Origin: an uncultured Acetobacterium sp.
GTDB taxonomy: Bacteria; Bacillota; Clostridia; Eubacteriales; Eubacteriaceae
Assembly: GCF_963664135.1 (NCBI RefSeq)
Contig: NZ_OY760905.1
Coordinates: forward strand, 2,010,736-2,074,735
Direction: 5' to 3'
DNA: 64,000 bases
Below are positions 50,933-60,078 of this stretch, in pieces. A model generated the notes under the pieces. It ran no database searches. It worked only from the letters and a program-made list of their open reading frames with translations, and was not told the origin of the DNA. Numbering within the stretch: the stretch's first letter is position 1; the number at the start of each line of letters is the position of its first letter. The position numbers were made by a program, and so were the translations under genes.

Positions 50933-51807
50933 TAGTTGCCACCACTTGATGAAGGTCTTTGGAAGGTTGATGTGTCGGTGGTCGCGATCATGGGAATTAA
51001 AATAACCTCATTCTCGGTGAGCCCTGCGGTTATTTGAATGTTGACACCATCGGTAATGCCCGTGGTCACTGGGCGATCCTCTGTTTTGTCAGATTCGCTT
51101 TTGATTAGAACATAGGTCTCGTTACTTGCCCCAAATTGAATTGCATCCACCGGAACTGTCACTGTATTTTGGACACTTTCTTTAACAATAACGACTTCGG
51201 CATTCATGCCGACGCGAATTTGTGAATCGCCCTGAAAATCCACGATTGCGGTAAAATAGGCAACCCCGTTTTCGTTTTTTGCTTCCCGGCTGATTTCACT
51301 GACAGTTCCCTGAACACTGCGCCCAATGCTGTCAATGTTAATTGTTACCGGCGAACCGACGGCGATGCTGGACAATTGGTATTCATCTACTTTGATACTA
51401 ACCTGTAAGTTAGTGAAATCAACAATATCCATAACTTTTCCCCCGGCAGGCACTGTGTCATCTTCTTTAAAGTAAATTTTTGATACCTCTCCGTTTTTTG
51501 TAGCACTGATCACTTCTCCCGTTGATGTTTCATAAAGATCCGTATCTTCTTCAACCTGCTCGCCCTCACTGACATAAAACTCATTTATTTTTTGAGAACT
51601 TGCAGCCGTGATATCTTCCCGGGACTGGCTTTCAATAACCCCTGAAAAACGATTGTCATTCACAATATTTCCGACTGAAACCTTGGTCTCGGTATACTGT
51701 CCTTCATCAGCATTTGCCCAAACCTGATATCCCAGAAATCCTCCAACAATAATTAACACCCCAACAACACTGCCAATAATTAACTTTTTTGTGTTTCCTT
51801 TTTTCAT
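50932..51807 (-). CDS. Efflux adaptor subunit (HlyD/MacA-like)
   Basis: 291 residues. An N-terminal membrane anchor (about 7-29) puts the rest outside. The biotinyl-lipoyl-like half motifs and beta-barrel (VGNIVNDNRFSGVIESQSREDI...VSEGEQVEEDTDLYE...VKIDEYQLSSIAVGSPVTI-like) follow the MacA/YknX pattern, but the alpha-helical hairpin is almost absent, as in some Gram-positive forms. First gene of a five-gene operon (adaptor, ATPase, permease, regulator, kinase). Confidence 0.87.
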   Translation of the reverse strand: MKKGNTKKLIIGSVVGVLIIVGGFLGYQVWANADEGQYTETKVSVGNIVNDNRFSGVIESQSREDITAASSQKINEFYVSEGEQVEEDTDLYETSTGEVISATKNGEVSKIYFKEDDTVPAGGKVMDIVDFTNLQVSIKVDEYQLSSIAVGSPVTINIDSIGRSVQGTVSEISREAKNENGVAYFTAIVDFQGDSQIRVGMNAEVVIVKESVQNTVTVPVDAIQFGASNETYVLIKSESDKTEDRPVTTGITDGVNIQITAGLTENEVILIPMIATTDTSTFQRPSSSGGN

Positions 51808-51968
51808 GTCGATCCTCCAACAATTGAATTTATTTTATATTATTCTAAACATTCAATATGAATCAAAAATGAACCTTTAAGTTTTTTAAGTTTCCATAAT
51901 TTTGTTAATTATCACGGTTTTATGGGTATCTATTATTCAAGAAAAGCAATAAATAGGAGGAAATGAAA

Positions 51969-52181
51969 ATGTCAGATAATAAATTAAATGCAATGGAAGA
52001 ACACGCAGTCGCTGATGAAGCAACCAAAAAACCTTTTTATCAATCCGTATGGTGGGTTATTTTATGGTGTCTCTTGATTTGGCCTGTTGGGTTGCTCATG
52101 ATCTTATGGTATATTACAACTATTCAAACAGATGCACTGCCTAGAACAAAACTCCTTGAAAATGAAAAACCTACCGATTAA
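51969..52181 (+). CDS. Small membrane protein, 70 aa
   Basis: 70 residues: a charged N-terminus (about 24 residues), one tryptophan-rich hydrophobic segment (SVWWVILWCLLIWPVGLLMILWY), and a polar tail. AGGAGG lies 8 bases before ATG 51969; an ATG at 51963 is only 2 bases away from it and is less likely. Divergent from the MacAB-like operon. It may be an accessory or immunity-like peptide for that system, but nothing shows this. Confidence 0.62.
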   Translation: MSDNKLNAMEEHAVADEATKKPFYQSVWWVILWCLLIWPVGLLMILWYITTIQTDALPRTKLLENEKPTD

Positions 52182-52307
52182 TTTCACACAATTAACCCAA
52201 ACCTTTGAAAATCCTTAAAATTCTTATGGTTTCGTTTTCAGGAAGCACTTCATATCCTTGTTAAATAGTTATTTCCATGATAAAATGAAACAACTTAAAT
52301 GAACTAA

Positions 52308-52343
52308 CACAACCACCAGAAATAGCGTTTCCTGGTGGTTGTG
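52308..52343. repeat. Inverted repeat between the 70-residue protein and the glycosyltransferase
   Basis: CACAACCACCAGAAA pairs with TTTCCTGGTGGTTGTG (one bulge). It is strong but lacks a T-run on the plus strand. Possibly a terminator of an atypical kind or a protein site. Confidence 0.5.
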
Positions 52344-52460
52344 CCACGAAAAAGCGACATTTATTCTAAACCCGGTTGTTGTTTGAACTGGCACGTCCTG
52401 AATTTACAGATTTTCACAACTATTTGGATCATATAATTATGAAGGAGAAGTTAAATAGAG

Positions 52461-53699
52461 ATGGTTTCACAAATTTTTACCCTGTTATTTATTCTAGGCA
52501 TCCCGTTTTTTATTTATGGTATCTACTACTTAGGTATCGGACTATTTGGATATACCAAACACAATAAATATACAATCTCCCCTCCCAAAAATCGCATTGC
52601 CGTGGTGATTGCCGCCCGAAACGAGGCTGCTGTTATTGGTAATCTTATCGAAAGCCTTCACCAGCAAGATTATCCACAAGAATTGATGGATGTTTATGTT
52701 ATTCCCAACAATTGCACGGATAACACCAAAGAAGTCGCGCTTGAACATGGTGCTAAGATTATGACTTGTACCGGCGAAGTCAAATCCAAGGGAGCCGCCC
52801 TCTCGCAATTTTTTGATTATACTTTCAGCGAAAATGATATTTATGATGCATTTTGTATTTTCGATGCCGATAATTTGGCTGACAAACATTTTATTTCGGC
52901 TATGAATAATGTCATCGAGTCCGGCGAAAAAATTGCTCAAGGTTACCGTGACAGTAAAAACCCAGATGATTCCTGGATATCCGGCTGTCAATCAGTGTTT
53001 TACTGGACATTAAATCGTTTCATGAATCTGGCGCGTCATAAATTGGGTTGGTCCGCCACCTTAAACGGAACCGGATTTATGATGCATGCCGATGTGATCA
53101 GAAAAGAAGGGTTTAAGACCTTCAGCCTTACCGAAGATATTGAATTTACGACACAGTGTATCATTAAAGGCTACCGGGTCGCCTGGGTTCCTGAAGCGAT
53201 CACTTTCGATGAACATCCGATCACCTTTGATCAATCCTGGTCTCAGCGCAAACGTTGGTCCACCGGTACCATTCAGTGTTTTAACCGATATTCTCAACAA
53301 TTGATTGACTGTATGATCAACGACAAAAACCGTTGTGCCATGGATATGCTGATGTTTCTGGTATCTCCCTTTATGCAAGTACTGACCTGTATTTATACCA
53401 TTTGTTCATTTATTATTCTGGGAATGCTGTTTCTGACAACCAGTGTCTGGTCTAATGCTTTGACCTTTGCGATCCTCTTTTCGATTGGTGGTGTCGTGTT
53501 CAGTGTCGTGTTTACCGCGATGGTTTTATGGCTGGAAGGCAAGAAAATTCGTCAGGTCAATAATATTTCGATTTTTTCTTTTTGGTTTTATCTGGTTTCC
53601 TGGATTCCTATCAATGTCCTATGTTTCGTTAAGCCCATTGATATCTGGGAACCCATTGAACATACCAAAAGTATTAAGATCTCTCAATTAGTCGATTAA
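52461..53699 (+). CDS. Processive family-2 glycosyltransferase, membrane bound
   Basis: 412 residues. A helix at the N-terminus (about 4-28), GT-A domain with VVIAARNEAAVIGNLIESL, DADN, TEDIEF and Q-R-K-R-W (SQRKRWSTG), then three or four C-terminal helices. D, D, TED and QxxRW are the signature of processive GT2 enzymes (cellulose synthase, hyaluronan and PNAG synthases). The polymer is unknown. Monocistronic, with a terminator after it. Confidence 0.88.
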   Translation: MVSQIFTLLFILGIPFFIYGIYYLGIGLFGYTKHNKYTISPPKNRIAVVIAARNEAAVIGNLIESLHQQDYPQELMDVYVIPNNCTDNTKEVALEHGAKIMTCTGEVKSKGAALSQFFDYTFSENDIYDAFCIFDADNLADKHFISAMNNVIESGEKIAQGYRDSKNPDDSWISGCQSVFYWTLNRFMNLARHKLGWSATLNGTGFMMHADVIRKEGFKTFSLTEDIEFTTQCIIKGYRVAWVPEAITFDEHPITFDQSWSQRKRWSTGTIQCFNRYSQQLIDCMINDKNRCAMDMLMFLVSPFMQVLTCIYTICSFIILGMLFLTTSVWSNALTFAILFSIGGVVFSVVFTAMVLWLEGKKIRQVNNISIFSFWFYLVSWIPINVLCFVKPIDIWEPIEHTKSIKISQLVD

Positions 53700-53709
53700 A
53701 AAATTCAAT

Positions 53710-53750
53710 AAAAAAGAGAACGTCAAATGTTAAATGACGTTCTCTTTTTT
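53710..53750. terminator. Terminator between convergent genes
   Basis: AAAAAAGAGAACGTCA and TGACGTTCTCTTTTTT form a perfect 16-bp stem. Confidence 0.9.
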
Positions 53751-53758
53751 GTTGGTTT

Positions 53759-54919
53759 CTATAATCGTTTTTCGTCATCCTCTGATTCTTTTTTAGAGGC
53801 TTTAAGCTCGATCAGTTCATCATCTTTTATTTCGATATTTTCGTCATCTTCAATTAAAACTTCTGGCTCAACTTCTTCACTTGTTTCGATCAGGACGATT
53901 TCGTCCGAGGCAGGGATCCTGTCTTTTTCCTTTCGGGCGGTGAAAATTAAAAAGATCAGACAGCCAATTAAGCCAAGCAGAATGATCCAATATCCCGCTC
54001 TTAATTGGATTGTAAAGATCATCGACAGAAAATTAGCCTGGCCACTGATGTAATTTGCTATAAATGTCCCAATTTCACCAAAGGTTCCAGTTAATACCGC
54101 TCGCAGCATATCGACAATTCCACTATTAACCTGACTCGCTATACTGGCCAGCTGTTCATTGATTTTGTTATTAGCAACAGCGGTGCCAACACCGACTGCG
54201 ATAAACAGTGCCGATAACAAACTGGATATAAAAATGGAAAGTTTGATACTGGCTCGTTTATATAAAATTAAGACAACTAATCCGATCACAACCAGGAATA
54301 ATATCAGGACCGCACCATTAGCCGTTGCTTTATAGCCATCAATGGTCGCCATGGTAGCATTGACCTGATCCATGGATTGTCTGGCTTGAATGGTAACATC
54401 ATTAACCTTACTGGCAATATCTCTGGCACTTTGGACGACATTCCAAATATCTCTGAGAATTGCATTGATGCTTTCACCATTGTTAAGCCGGGTAGCAATA
54501 ATCTCCTGAACCTTGGGATCGACAAGATAATCCAGAGCCGGACTTGACAAAGCTTCATTCACACTACTAACATAGCCTTTATCCGGCAATGGATTCCGGA
54601 GAATATCCAATACTGACTGATCAAGAATTTTAATGTTTCCCAATGGTACCCCATACACCTCAAAATCATCAATGGGTTCCTGTAAAACAAAATCACCTAG
54701 GCTGAAATTAATCATATCATAGTCCGGACTGACCACCGCCACTGTATTATTCATGATCCCGGTAACCGAAATATCCGCTTTTGCACTCATAAATGGCATA
54801 AAAAAGCCAAAAAGAGCAAGAATCGCACAAAGCATGGCTCCGGTTCGCTGTTTATTTTCCATTACCTTTGCTTTAATCCATAAAAAAGCGTCGATCATCC
54901 TCTGTTTAATCATTATCAT
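53759..54919 (-). CDS. Hypothetical membrane protein with acidic tail, 386 aa
   Basis: Not recognised. One helix at about 28-46, an extracytoplasmic region of about 150 residues, two helices at about 203-252, a second shorter external region, a helix at about 312-335, and a very acidic cytoplasmic tail (about 345-386) that ends KKESEDDEKRL. The loop around residues 150-195 looks like a coiled coil (DIASKVNDVTIQARQSMDQVNATMATI). Multiple ATGs at the start leave the exact initiator open (54919 has GAGGGG 8 bases away). Confidence 0.75.
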   Translation of the reverse strand: MIMIKQRMIDAFLWIKAKVMENKQRTGAMLCAILALFGFFMPFMSAKADISVTGIMNNTVAVVSPDYDMINFSLGDFVLQEPIDDFEVYGVPLGNIKILDQSVLDILRNPLPDKGYVSSVNEALSSPALDYLVDPKVQEIIATRLNNGESINAILRDIWNVVQSARDIASKVNDVTIQARQSMDQVNATMATIDGYKATANGAVLILFLVVIGLVVLILYKRASIKLSIFISSLLSALFIAVGVGTAVANNKINEQLASIASQVNSGIVDMLRAVLTGTFGEIGTFIANYISGQANFLSMIFTIQLRAGYWIILLGLIGCLIFLIFTARKEKDRIPASDEIVLIETSEEVEPEVLIEDDENIEIKDDELIELKASKKESEDDEKRL

Positions 54920-54985
54920 TATTATTTCCCCTCTCTGTTATTCTTTTCCATTATACCCATTATTAGAGAACTTTACCATCAGATA

Positions 54986-55013
54986 AAAAAACCACCTCAT
55001 AACTGAGGTGGTT
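54986..55013 (-). terminator. Terminator of the amino-acid ABC operon
   Basis: AACCACCTCA pairs with TGAGGTGGTT. On the minus strand TTTTTTT follows. It lies 54 bases after the ATPase stop. Confidence 0.82.
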
Positions 55014-55066
55014 CGACGATACAATTTGTACCCGATAAAATAGCTACCCATCTGAATAAATCTGGC

Positions 55067-55795
55067 CTATAGAACCATATTCAGAAAATTGATAGTGCGC
55101 TGATTTTTGGGATTACCAAAGACTTCACTTGGTGGTCCTTCTTCGACAATAAATCCTTCATCAATGAAGATGACCCGATCAGCCACTTCTCTGGCAAAGC
55201 CCATTTCGTGGGTAACCACGATCATGGTCATTCCGTCTTTGGCAAGCTGTTTCATAACGCTTAAAACTTCTCCGACCATTTCAGGGTCGAGCGCCGAGGT
55301 CGGTTCATCAAAAAGCATCACGTCCGGATTCATTGCTAAAGCCCGGGCGATGGCGACCCGCTGCTGCTGGCCACCTGATAACTGTTCCGGATAAACATTA
55401 GCTTTTTCCTCAAGATCAACGCGTCGCAAAAGTTTTAGTGCCGCTTCTTCGGCTTCTGCTTTAGTTTTGAGCTTAAGTGCTACTGGCGCAAAGGAAATAT
55501 TTTTCAAAACCGTCATGTGCGGGAACAGATTGAATTGCTGAAAGACCATACCAATATCCTGACGATATTTATTAATATTGCCGTCCGCTCTGGTAATGTC
55601 ATTGCCATCAACCTCGATGGTACCGCTACTGGCGTCTTCAAGGGCATTGATGCAGCGCAGTAAGGTACTCTTCCCTGAACCGGAAGCTCCTATTATACAG
55701 ATTACTTCTCGTTCACAAACTTCCAGGTTAATATCCTTCAGTACTTCTAAGTCACCAAAATTCTTTTTCAGGTTCTTAATTTTTACTTTTCCCAT
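55067..55795 (-). CDS. Polar amino-acid ABC transporter ATPase (GlnQ-like)
   Basis: 242 residues. Walker [10 protein letters not shown], signature LSGGQQQR, Walker [20 protein letters not shown] and H-loop VVTHE match GlnQ-type ATPases. Start ATG 55795 is chosen: AAAGGA lies 9 bases upstream, whereas the TTG at 55813 contains that site. It overlaps the permease end by 20 bases. Membrane-associated, drives uptake with the next two genes. Confidence 0.94.
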   Translation of the reverse strand: MGKVKIKNLKKNFGDLEVLKDINLEVCEREVICIIGASGSGKSTLLRCINALEDASSGTIEVDGNDITRADGNINKYRQDIGMVFQQFNLFPHMTVLKNISFAPVALKLKTKAEAEEAALKLLRRVDLEEKANVYPEQLSGGQQQRVAIARALAMNPDVMLFDEPTSALDPEMVGEVLSVMKQLAKDGMTMIVVTHEMGFAREVADRVIFIDEGFIVEEGPPSEVFGNPKNQRTINFLNMVL

Positions 55796-56441
55796 AAGAC
55801 ATTTTCCTTTCAATTCGTTTTGATATTTTTGACAATATCATGATAATAATAAAGTACATCGCCGCAACAATCGCCCATACCTCAAAAGATTGGTAATTAT
55901 TAGCGATAATCAATCTTCCGGTTTGGGTTAATTCGGTTACCCCGATAACAGAAAGTAACGATGTATCCTTTAAAGTAATAATGCATTGATTAATCAGCGC
56001 TGGGGTCATGGTTCGCACAGCTTGTGGCAAAATAACGCTTCGCATGGCCATTCCATATGGCAAACCTAAACTTCTGGCCGCTTCCATCTGGCCTCTGCTG
56101 ATGGACTCGATACCGCCTCTGAATATTTCGGCCAAATAGCCACCGGCGTTTAAACTGAGGGTAATAATGCCTGAAACAACGGGATCGGATTGAATTCCCA
56201 GCACTTGTGGAATACCAAAGTATATGAAAAATGCCTGTACCAATAAAGGTGTTCCTCGAACGATATCGACATAAACAAGTGCGATTCCTCTTAATCCTTT
56301 TCGCTTTGATACCGACAAGAGACCAAATACCAGGCCTAAAATGCCTGCTAAAATAAGGGAAATAATGGTAATTTCAACCGTCAAGGCCAATCCGGCCAAT
56401 AGGCGGGGCCAATACTGTGCGATTAATGATGGTATATTCAC
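55776..56441 (-). CDS. Polar amino-acid ABC transporter permease
   Basis: 221 residues, five helices, HisM-type (TIGR01726-like) permease with the EAA loop [31 protein letters not shown] start behind AAGGAGGTTGAC. The single permease gene suggests a homodimer. Confidence 0.93.
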   Translation of the reverse strand: MNIPSLIAQYWPRLLAGLALTVEITIISLILAGILGLVFGLLSVSKRKGLRGIALVYVDIVRGTPLLVQAFFIYFGIPQVLGIQSDPVVSGIITLSLNAGGYLAEIFRGGIESISRGQMEAARSLGLPYGMAMRSVILPQAVRTMTPALINQCIITLKDTSLLSVIGVTELTQTGRLIIANNYQSFEVWAIVAAMYFIIIMILSKISKRIERKMSYGKSKN

Positions 56442-56605
56442 GTCAACCTCCTTCTATGGTTCCAGTTGTCCAACAGTCTTTACTCACATTCAAGGATCCA
56501 CGCAAGTAAACACTTTTAGATAACTTAGAGAAATCATCTGACAGCACAAAATGCTGCTATCAGATGATTTCAAAATTAATAACGTGTCAAATTTTTTCTA
56601 ACAGA

Positions 56606-57376
56606 TTATTTTTTGATATATGTGTCCAGAATTTTTTGATATTCGCCATTGGCTTTCAAGTTAGCCAATCCAGTATTAAACATTTTGATCAACTCTGAAT
56701 TTTGACCAGCTTTCACTGCAAAGCCATAAGAACTGCCTTTTTCCATGTCAGTAACCATTTTAAGTGGCACACCGCTGGCGATTGCATCCCCAATAACTGG
56801 ATAATCTTCAAACAAGGCTACCGAGTTTCCAGCCTTGACATCTTCATACATATTAGCAGAGTCAGGGAAAGAGACTGTTGTAAAACCATATTGATCTTTA
56901 ATGGATTCAGCAAAGGTTGCGCCTTCTGTTCCAGTTTTAACAGCAACTTTTTGTCCTTTTAAATCGGCATAGGACTTAATTGCATTGTTTGAAGCCGAAA
57001 CTGCCATCACAACACCGGAATCGAAGTATGGATCTGAAAAATCAAATGTTTTTTTACGTTCGTCGGTAATACTCATACCAGCGATCATCCCGTCGGATTG
57101 GCCAGAAGAAACTTCACCCAGGGCGGCATCAAATCCAACTGCCTTCAGTTCGTATGTAAATCCCTGATCTTTTGCAATCGCTGCTAACAGATCAATATCA
57201 ATACCAACACGTTCACCTTTGTCATTTTCATACTCAAATGGTTTGAATGTTGTATCTGTAGCGATTACATATTTTTTTGTATCACTACTGGTTTTTGTTC
57301 CACTGGAACAGGCAGCAAGTGATAAAACCATTGCAGCTACCATTACCAAAACACCAAGCTTTGCGATTCTTTTCAT
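56606..57376 (-). CDS. Polar amino-acid ABC transporter substrate-binding lipoprotein
   Basis: 256 residues. Lipoprotein signal peptide with lipobox LAAC (Cys at about residue 23), then an SBP_bac_3 domain starting YVIATDTTFKPFEYENDKGERVGIDIDLLAAIA. Start ATG 57376 behind AGGAGG; longer forms upstream include that site. First gene of the operon, but the 164-base gap to the permease holds no clear terminator. Family members bind glutamine, arginine, histidine or cystine; the ligand cannot be told. Confidence 0.93.
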   Translation of the reverse strand: MKRIAKLGVLVMVAAMVLSLAACSSGTKTSSDTKKYVIATDTTFKPFEYENDKGERVGIDIDLLAAIAKDQGFTYELKAVGFDAALGEVSSGQSDGMIAGMSITDERKKTFDFSDPYFDSGVVMAVSASNNAIKSYADLKGQKVAVKTGTEGATFAESIKDQYGFTTVSFPDSANMYEDVKAGNSVALFEDYPVIGDAIASGVPLKMVTDMEKGSSYGFAVKAGQNSELIKMFNTGLANLKANGEYQKILDTYIKK

Positions 57377-57474
57377 TTCTTTTCCTCCTAATAATAATAA
57401 GTTTTGATGCATCTTTAGCCAATACACCCACTTTTATACAGGTAGCAGTATATCATTTTTATAAAACATTCGCA

Positions 57475-57515
57475 ATAAAAAAAAAACCATCAATTATGAT
57501 AAAAAGACGGTTTTT
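57475..57515 (-). terminator. Terminator of the coiled-coil protein operon
   Basis: AAAAACCATC pairs with GACGGTTTTT with one mismatch. On the minus strand a ten-base T-run follows. It lies about 120 bases after the stop at 57633. Confidence 0.65.
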
Positions 57516-57555
57516 GCTATCCAAATAATCGATCTGGATAACACATATATGTTCC

Positions 57556-57593
57556 TGGTGTGCGCCAAACTCGTACATGTCTGGCACACACCA
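57556..57593. repeat. GC-rich inverted repeat
   Basis: TGGTGTGCGCCA and TGGCACACACCA pair with one mismatch around a 14-base loop that is itself partly palindromic (GTACATGT). It lies between the stop at 57633 and the terminator; role unclear. Confidence 0.5.
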
Positions 57594-57632
57594 TCGAACT
57601 AATTTTTATATTACCCATCGTTTGACAGCGAG

Positions 57633-59213
57633 TTATTCCTCCGGATTTTCGGTTAAGTATTTTCGGATGGACTCATAATCGCCTTCTGCAACAATAAACT
57701 CCGAGTCAAGATTTTCAAGCACTACTTCTTCTGGTAAAATCTCGATTTCCGGTTCTATCGGGTTTCGATTACGGGCTTCAACCAATAATAAATCTTTTTG
57801 ATCCAAAGCAATTTTCCGTTGATTCAGTCCTGCTTCAATGACATCCAAATCACTGATCCGTTTGTTAATCAGCTTAGATAAGCGAATCAGATCATCCAGA
57901 ACCTCATCGACAACGAATTGTTTATCGATGATCATTTTTAACTTTTCACGGATTAGATTTCCAGCAGCAACAATTTTTTCATCACCGGCGATTGGTTCAT
58001 AATTCTCCACTTCTTTTTGAAAATCACTGATTGCTCCTTGTAGATAGCTGGTTTCCTTCATTGATTTTTCAATCTCATGAAAAAGATAGCCCAGTCGTCG
58101 CTCAATGGAAAGAAAGTCTTCTTCATCTGAACCGGTTTTATCAATTTCTGCTGACTTTAAATTAAAGGCCGCCATATTTCCCTGTCCCGATTTTTTTTCT
58201 TTGACACTTGGCAAATCAGAAAATAATAGACTATCGTCTTGTGACAATGGCATTGGATTCGTCGCTTCCAATGTGTTCATCTGTAGGGATGTTTTTAGTG
58301 GTGTCTTCACATTTTGATCGAAATTTGTTCGGTTTGGCTCAATTGGGATTTCTTTTTTTTTAACCGACTCCTGGGTCGCTAATTCCACCGGCATTCGATC
58401 TTGGACTGGTTTCGATTGTTGACCTGATGAATTCAGTCCGAATGCACCTTCATTTTCTATTTTCTGAGCCGGTATTTTATTCTCTTTTTTTAAGTTTTCT
58501 TTAATCTCATTTAAAAAATCACTGGTTTGATAGCGTTTTTCTTCTTCAAAAACGTGTGGTTCATTGGCCTTTGGCGATTCAACATAACGCTGCTGACCTC
58601 TTTTTTCATTCTCTAAAAGGCTGGTAAAGATACTATCATACTCAGACTCTTCTTCATCATCTTTGGATAACCATGTCTTTTTTTCACTTTTTCTTTTTTT
58701 ACCACCATCTTGCACTGGATTTTTATCCACTTTTACTGATTCTTTTTTTGACTCTTTAGGGGATTCTTTTTTTGTTTTTGCTACTTTTTTGCTTTCTTTC
58801 AGGGATTCTCGATCATCACGGTTATCGTTATCATCTTTACCAATGAGCACCCACCATAAAAAATGGCACAAGGTAATGATCAGAAAATCGGCAATGATCA
58901 AGCCAATAAAAAATGTCATGGGAACGTCTGGGATCAGAAAAAAGCACATCGCAAAAATTATTACATTGCCCAGAATTGAGATCCCACCACCGATAAACGG
59001 AATATTTTTACCTAACATGTTTCGGTTTAAATCATATAAGGCTAAAACAATTACTTTTATTCCAACAAAAAATCCCATCAGAATAATATATGCATTGGCA
59101 TTGGCGAGCGTTGATATTACCTGATAACCTAATAAAAAAGCATATCCGGAAATAGCTAAACCAATAATATCAAAAATTAACAAACCCCAGCATTTACCAA
59201 AACTTAGTTTCAT
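57633..59213 (-). CDS. Hypothetical membrane protein with long charged and coiled-coil region, 526 aa
   Basis: Not recognised. Four N-terminal helices (about 8-135), then a lysine/serine/glutamate-rich disordered region (about 140-345) with runs such as SKKVAKTKKESPKESKKE, then a helical domain (about 350-500) with likely coiled coil. The layout recalls bacterial membrane anchors of cytoskeletal or division proteins, without sequence proof. Start ATG 59213 lies 7 bases after AAGGAG; ATG 59234 lies upstream of that site. Follows the 189-residue coiled-coil gene with a 4-base gap. Confidence 0.75.
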   Translation of the reverse strand: MKLSFGKCWGLLIFDIIGLAISGYAFLLGYQVISTLANANAYIILMGFFVGIKVIVLALYDLNRNMLGKNIPFIGGGISILGNVIIFAMCFFLIPDVPMTFFIGLIIADFLIITLCHFLWWVLIGKDDNDNRDDRESLKESKKVAKTKKESPKESKKESVKVDKNPVQDGGKKRKSEKKTWLSKDDEEESEYDSIFTSLLENEKRGQQRYVESPKANEPHVFEEEKRYQTSDFLNEIKENLKKENKIPAQKIENEGAFGLNSSGQQSKPVQDRMPVELATQESVKKKEIPIEPNRTNFDQNVKTPLKTSLQMNTLEATNPMPLSQDDSLLFSDLPSVKEKKSGQGNMAAFNLKSAEIDKTGSDEEDFLSIERRLGYLFHEIEKSMKETSYLQGAISDFQKEVENYEPIAGDEKIVAAGNLIREKLKMIIDKQFVVDEVLDDLIRLSKLINKRISDLDVIEAGLNQRKIALDQKDLLLVEARNRNPIEPEIEILPEEVVLENLDSEFIVAEGDYESIRKYLTENPEE

Positions 59214-59217
59214 CAAA

Positions 59218-59787
59218 TCACTCCTTGCTGTCATTTTTCAGGTGAGTTCTGCTGTTTTCTTCAGAACTCCCTTCACTGATTGAAAACTTGCCAAACGATG
59301 CATTCAGTGAGTCCAAGCCTTCTGAATTTCGGTAAAGCGCCTCAATTTCTTGAAGTTTCTGGTATTCCCGGTTCAGTGTTTCTTCTTTGCGATTCACTTC
59401 TTCGTGACGCTTTTTAAGGATGGCCAAGGCTGTTCCCAATGAATCCAGCATGTCCTGAACCATTTTTTCTCGTTTTTCAATGTTCGCAAGCTGATTGTTC
59501 AGTTCCTCAGCCTGATAATTTGAAATCTCTCCTTCACTTTCTAAAAAACGAGTCTCTTCTTCTTTGAGATCTTCAAATACTCGCTCGAAATTACCTTGTT
59601 CATTTAACGGCGCTTGATCCTCATTCAAACTTTTCCCAGTCAGTACTGCCCCACCCTGAACAGCTTTAAGAATCAGAGATTTTAATTCATCATCTTTTTT
59701 CAAAATCAGTTTCTCTAAATTCTCAATGCGCGATTCAACATATTCAAAGTACTCATTTTTTTCATTGAGTTCCTGTTCATTTGCCAT
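59218..59787 (-). CDS. Coiled-coil protein, 189 aa
   Basis: Not recognised. Almost entirely helical and charged, with heptad-like stretches at about 10-35 and 95-150 (ELNNQLANIEKREKMVQDMLDSLGTALAILKKRHEEVNRKEETLNREYQKLQEIEAL). No membrane segment. TAGGAG site before ATG. It lies directly upstream of the membrane protein above and they share an operon, so they probably act together. Confidence 0.75.
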   Translation of the reverse strand: MANEQELNEKNEYFEYVESRIENLEKLILKKDDELKSLILKAVQGGAVLTGKSLNEDQAPLNEQGNFERVFEDLKEEETRFLESEGEISNYQAEELNNQLANIEKREKMVQDMLDSLGTALAILKKRHEEVNRKEETLNREYQKLQEIEALYRNSEGLDSLNASFGKFSISEGSSEENSRTHLKNDSKE

Positions 59788-59898
59788 AATAACCCCACTC
59801 CTATATTCGGTATCGATCTTTGCTTTATATTATAACAAAGTTTTCCTAAAATGTATAACAAGATTTATCAGCGATTGATTTTTTCCATTCATAATATT

Positions 59899-59927
59899 TT
59901 TACAAATTTTTACAAATATGATATAAT
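59899..59927 (+). promoter_or_regulatory. Promoter of the LCP gene
   Basis: TTTACA (59899-59904), 17-base spacer, TATAAT (59922-59927). About 150 bases before the TTG start, so a 5' leader of about 140 bases is expected. Confidence 0.6.
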
Positions 59928-60078
59928 ACCCTACTAGAAGTCGAAAAAAAGAATAATTCGGACTCATTTCCAAATTAAAGATGCATCTTGCCATTGAAAT
60001 ATACTGACAAGTATGCGTCTCTGCTGTAAATTTGCAAATTTTATTTGTAAATGAATGATTTCCAAATGAGGTAAAAAT

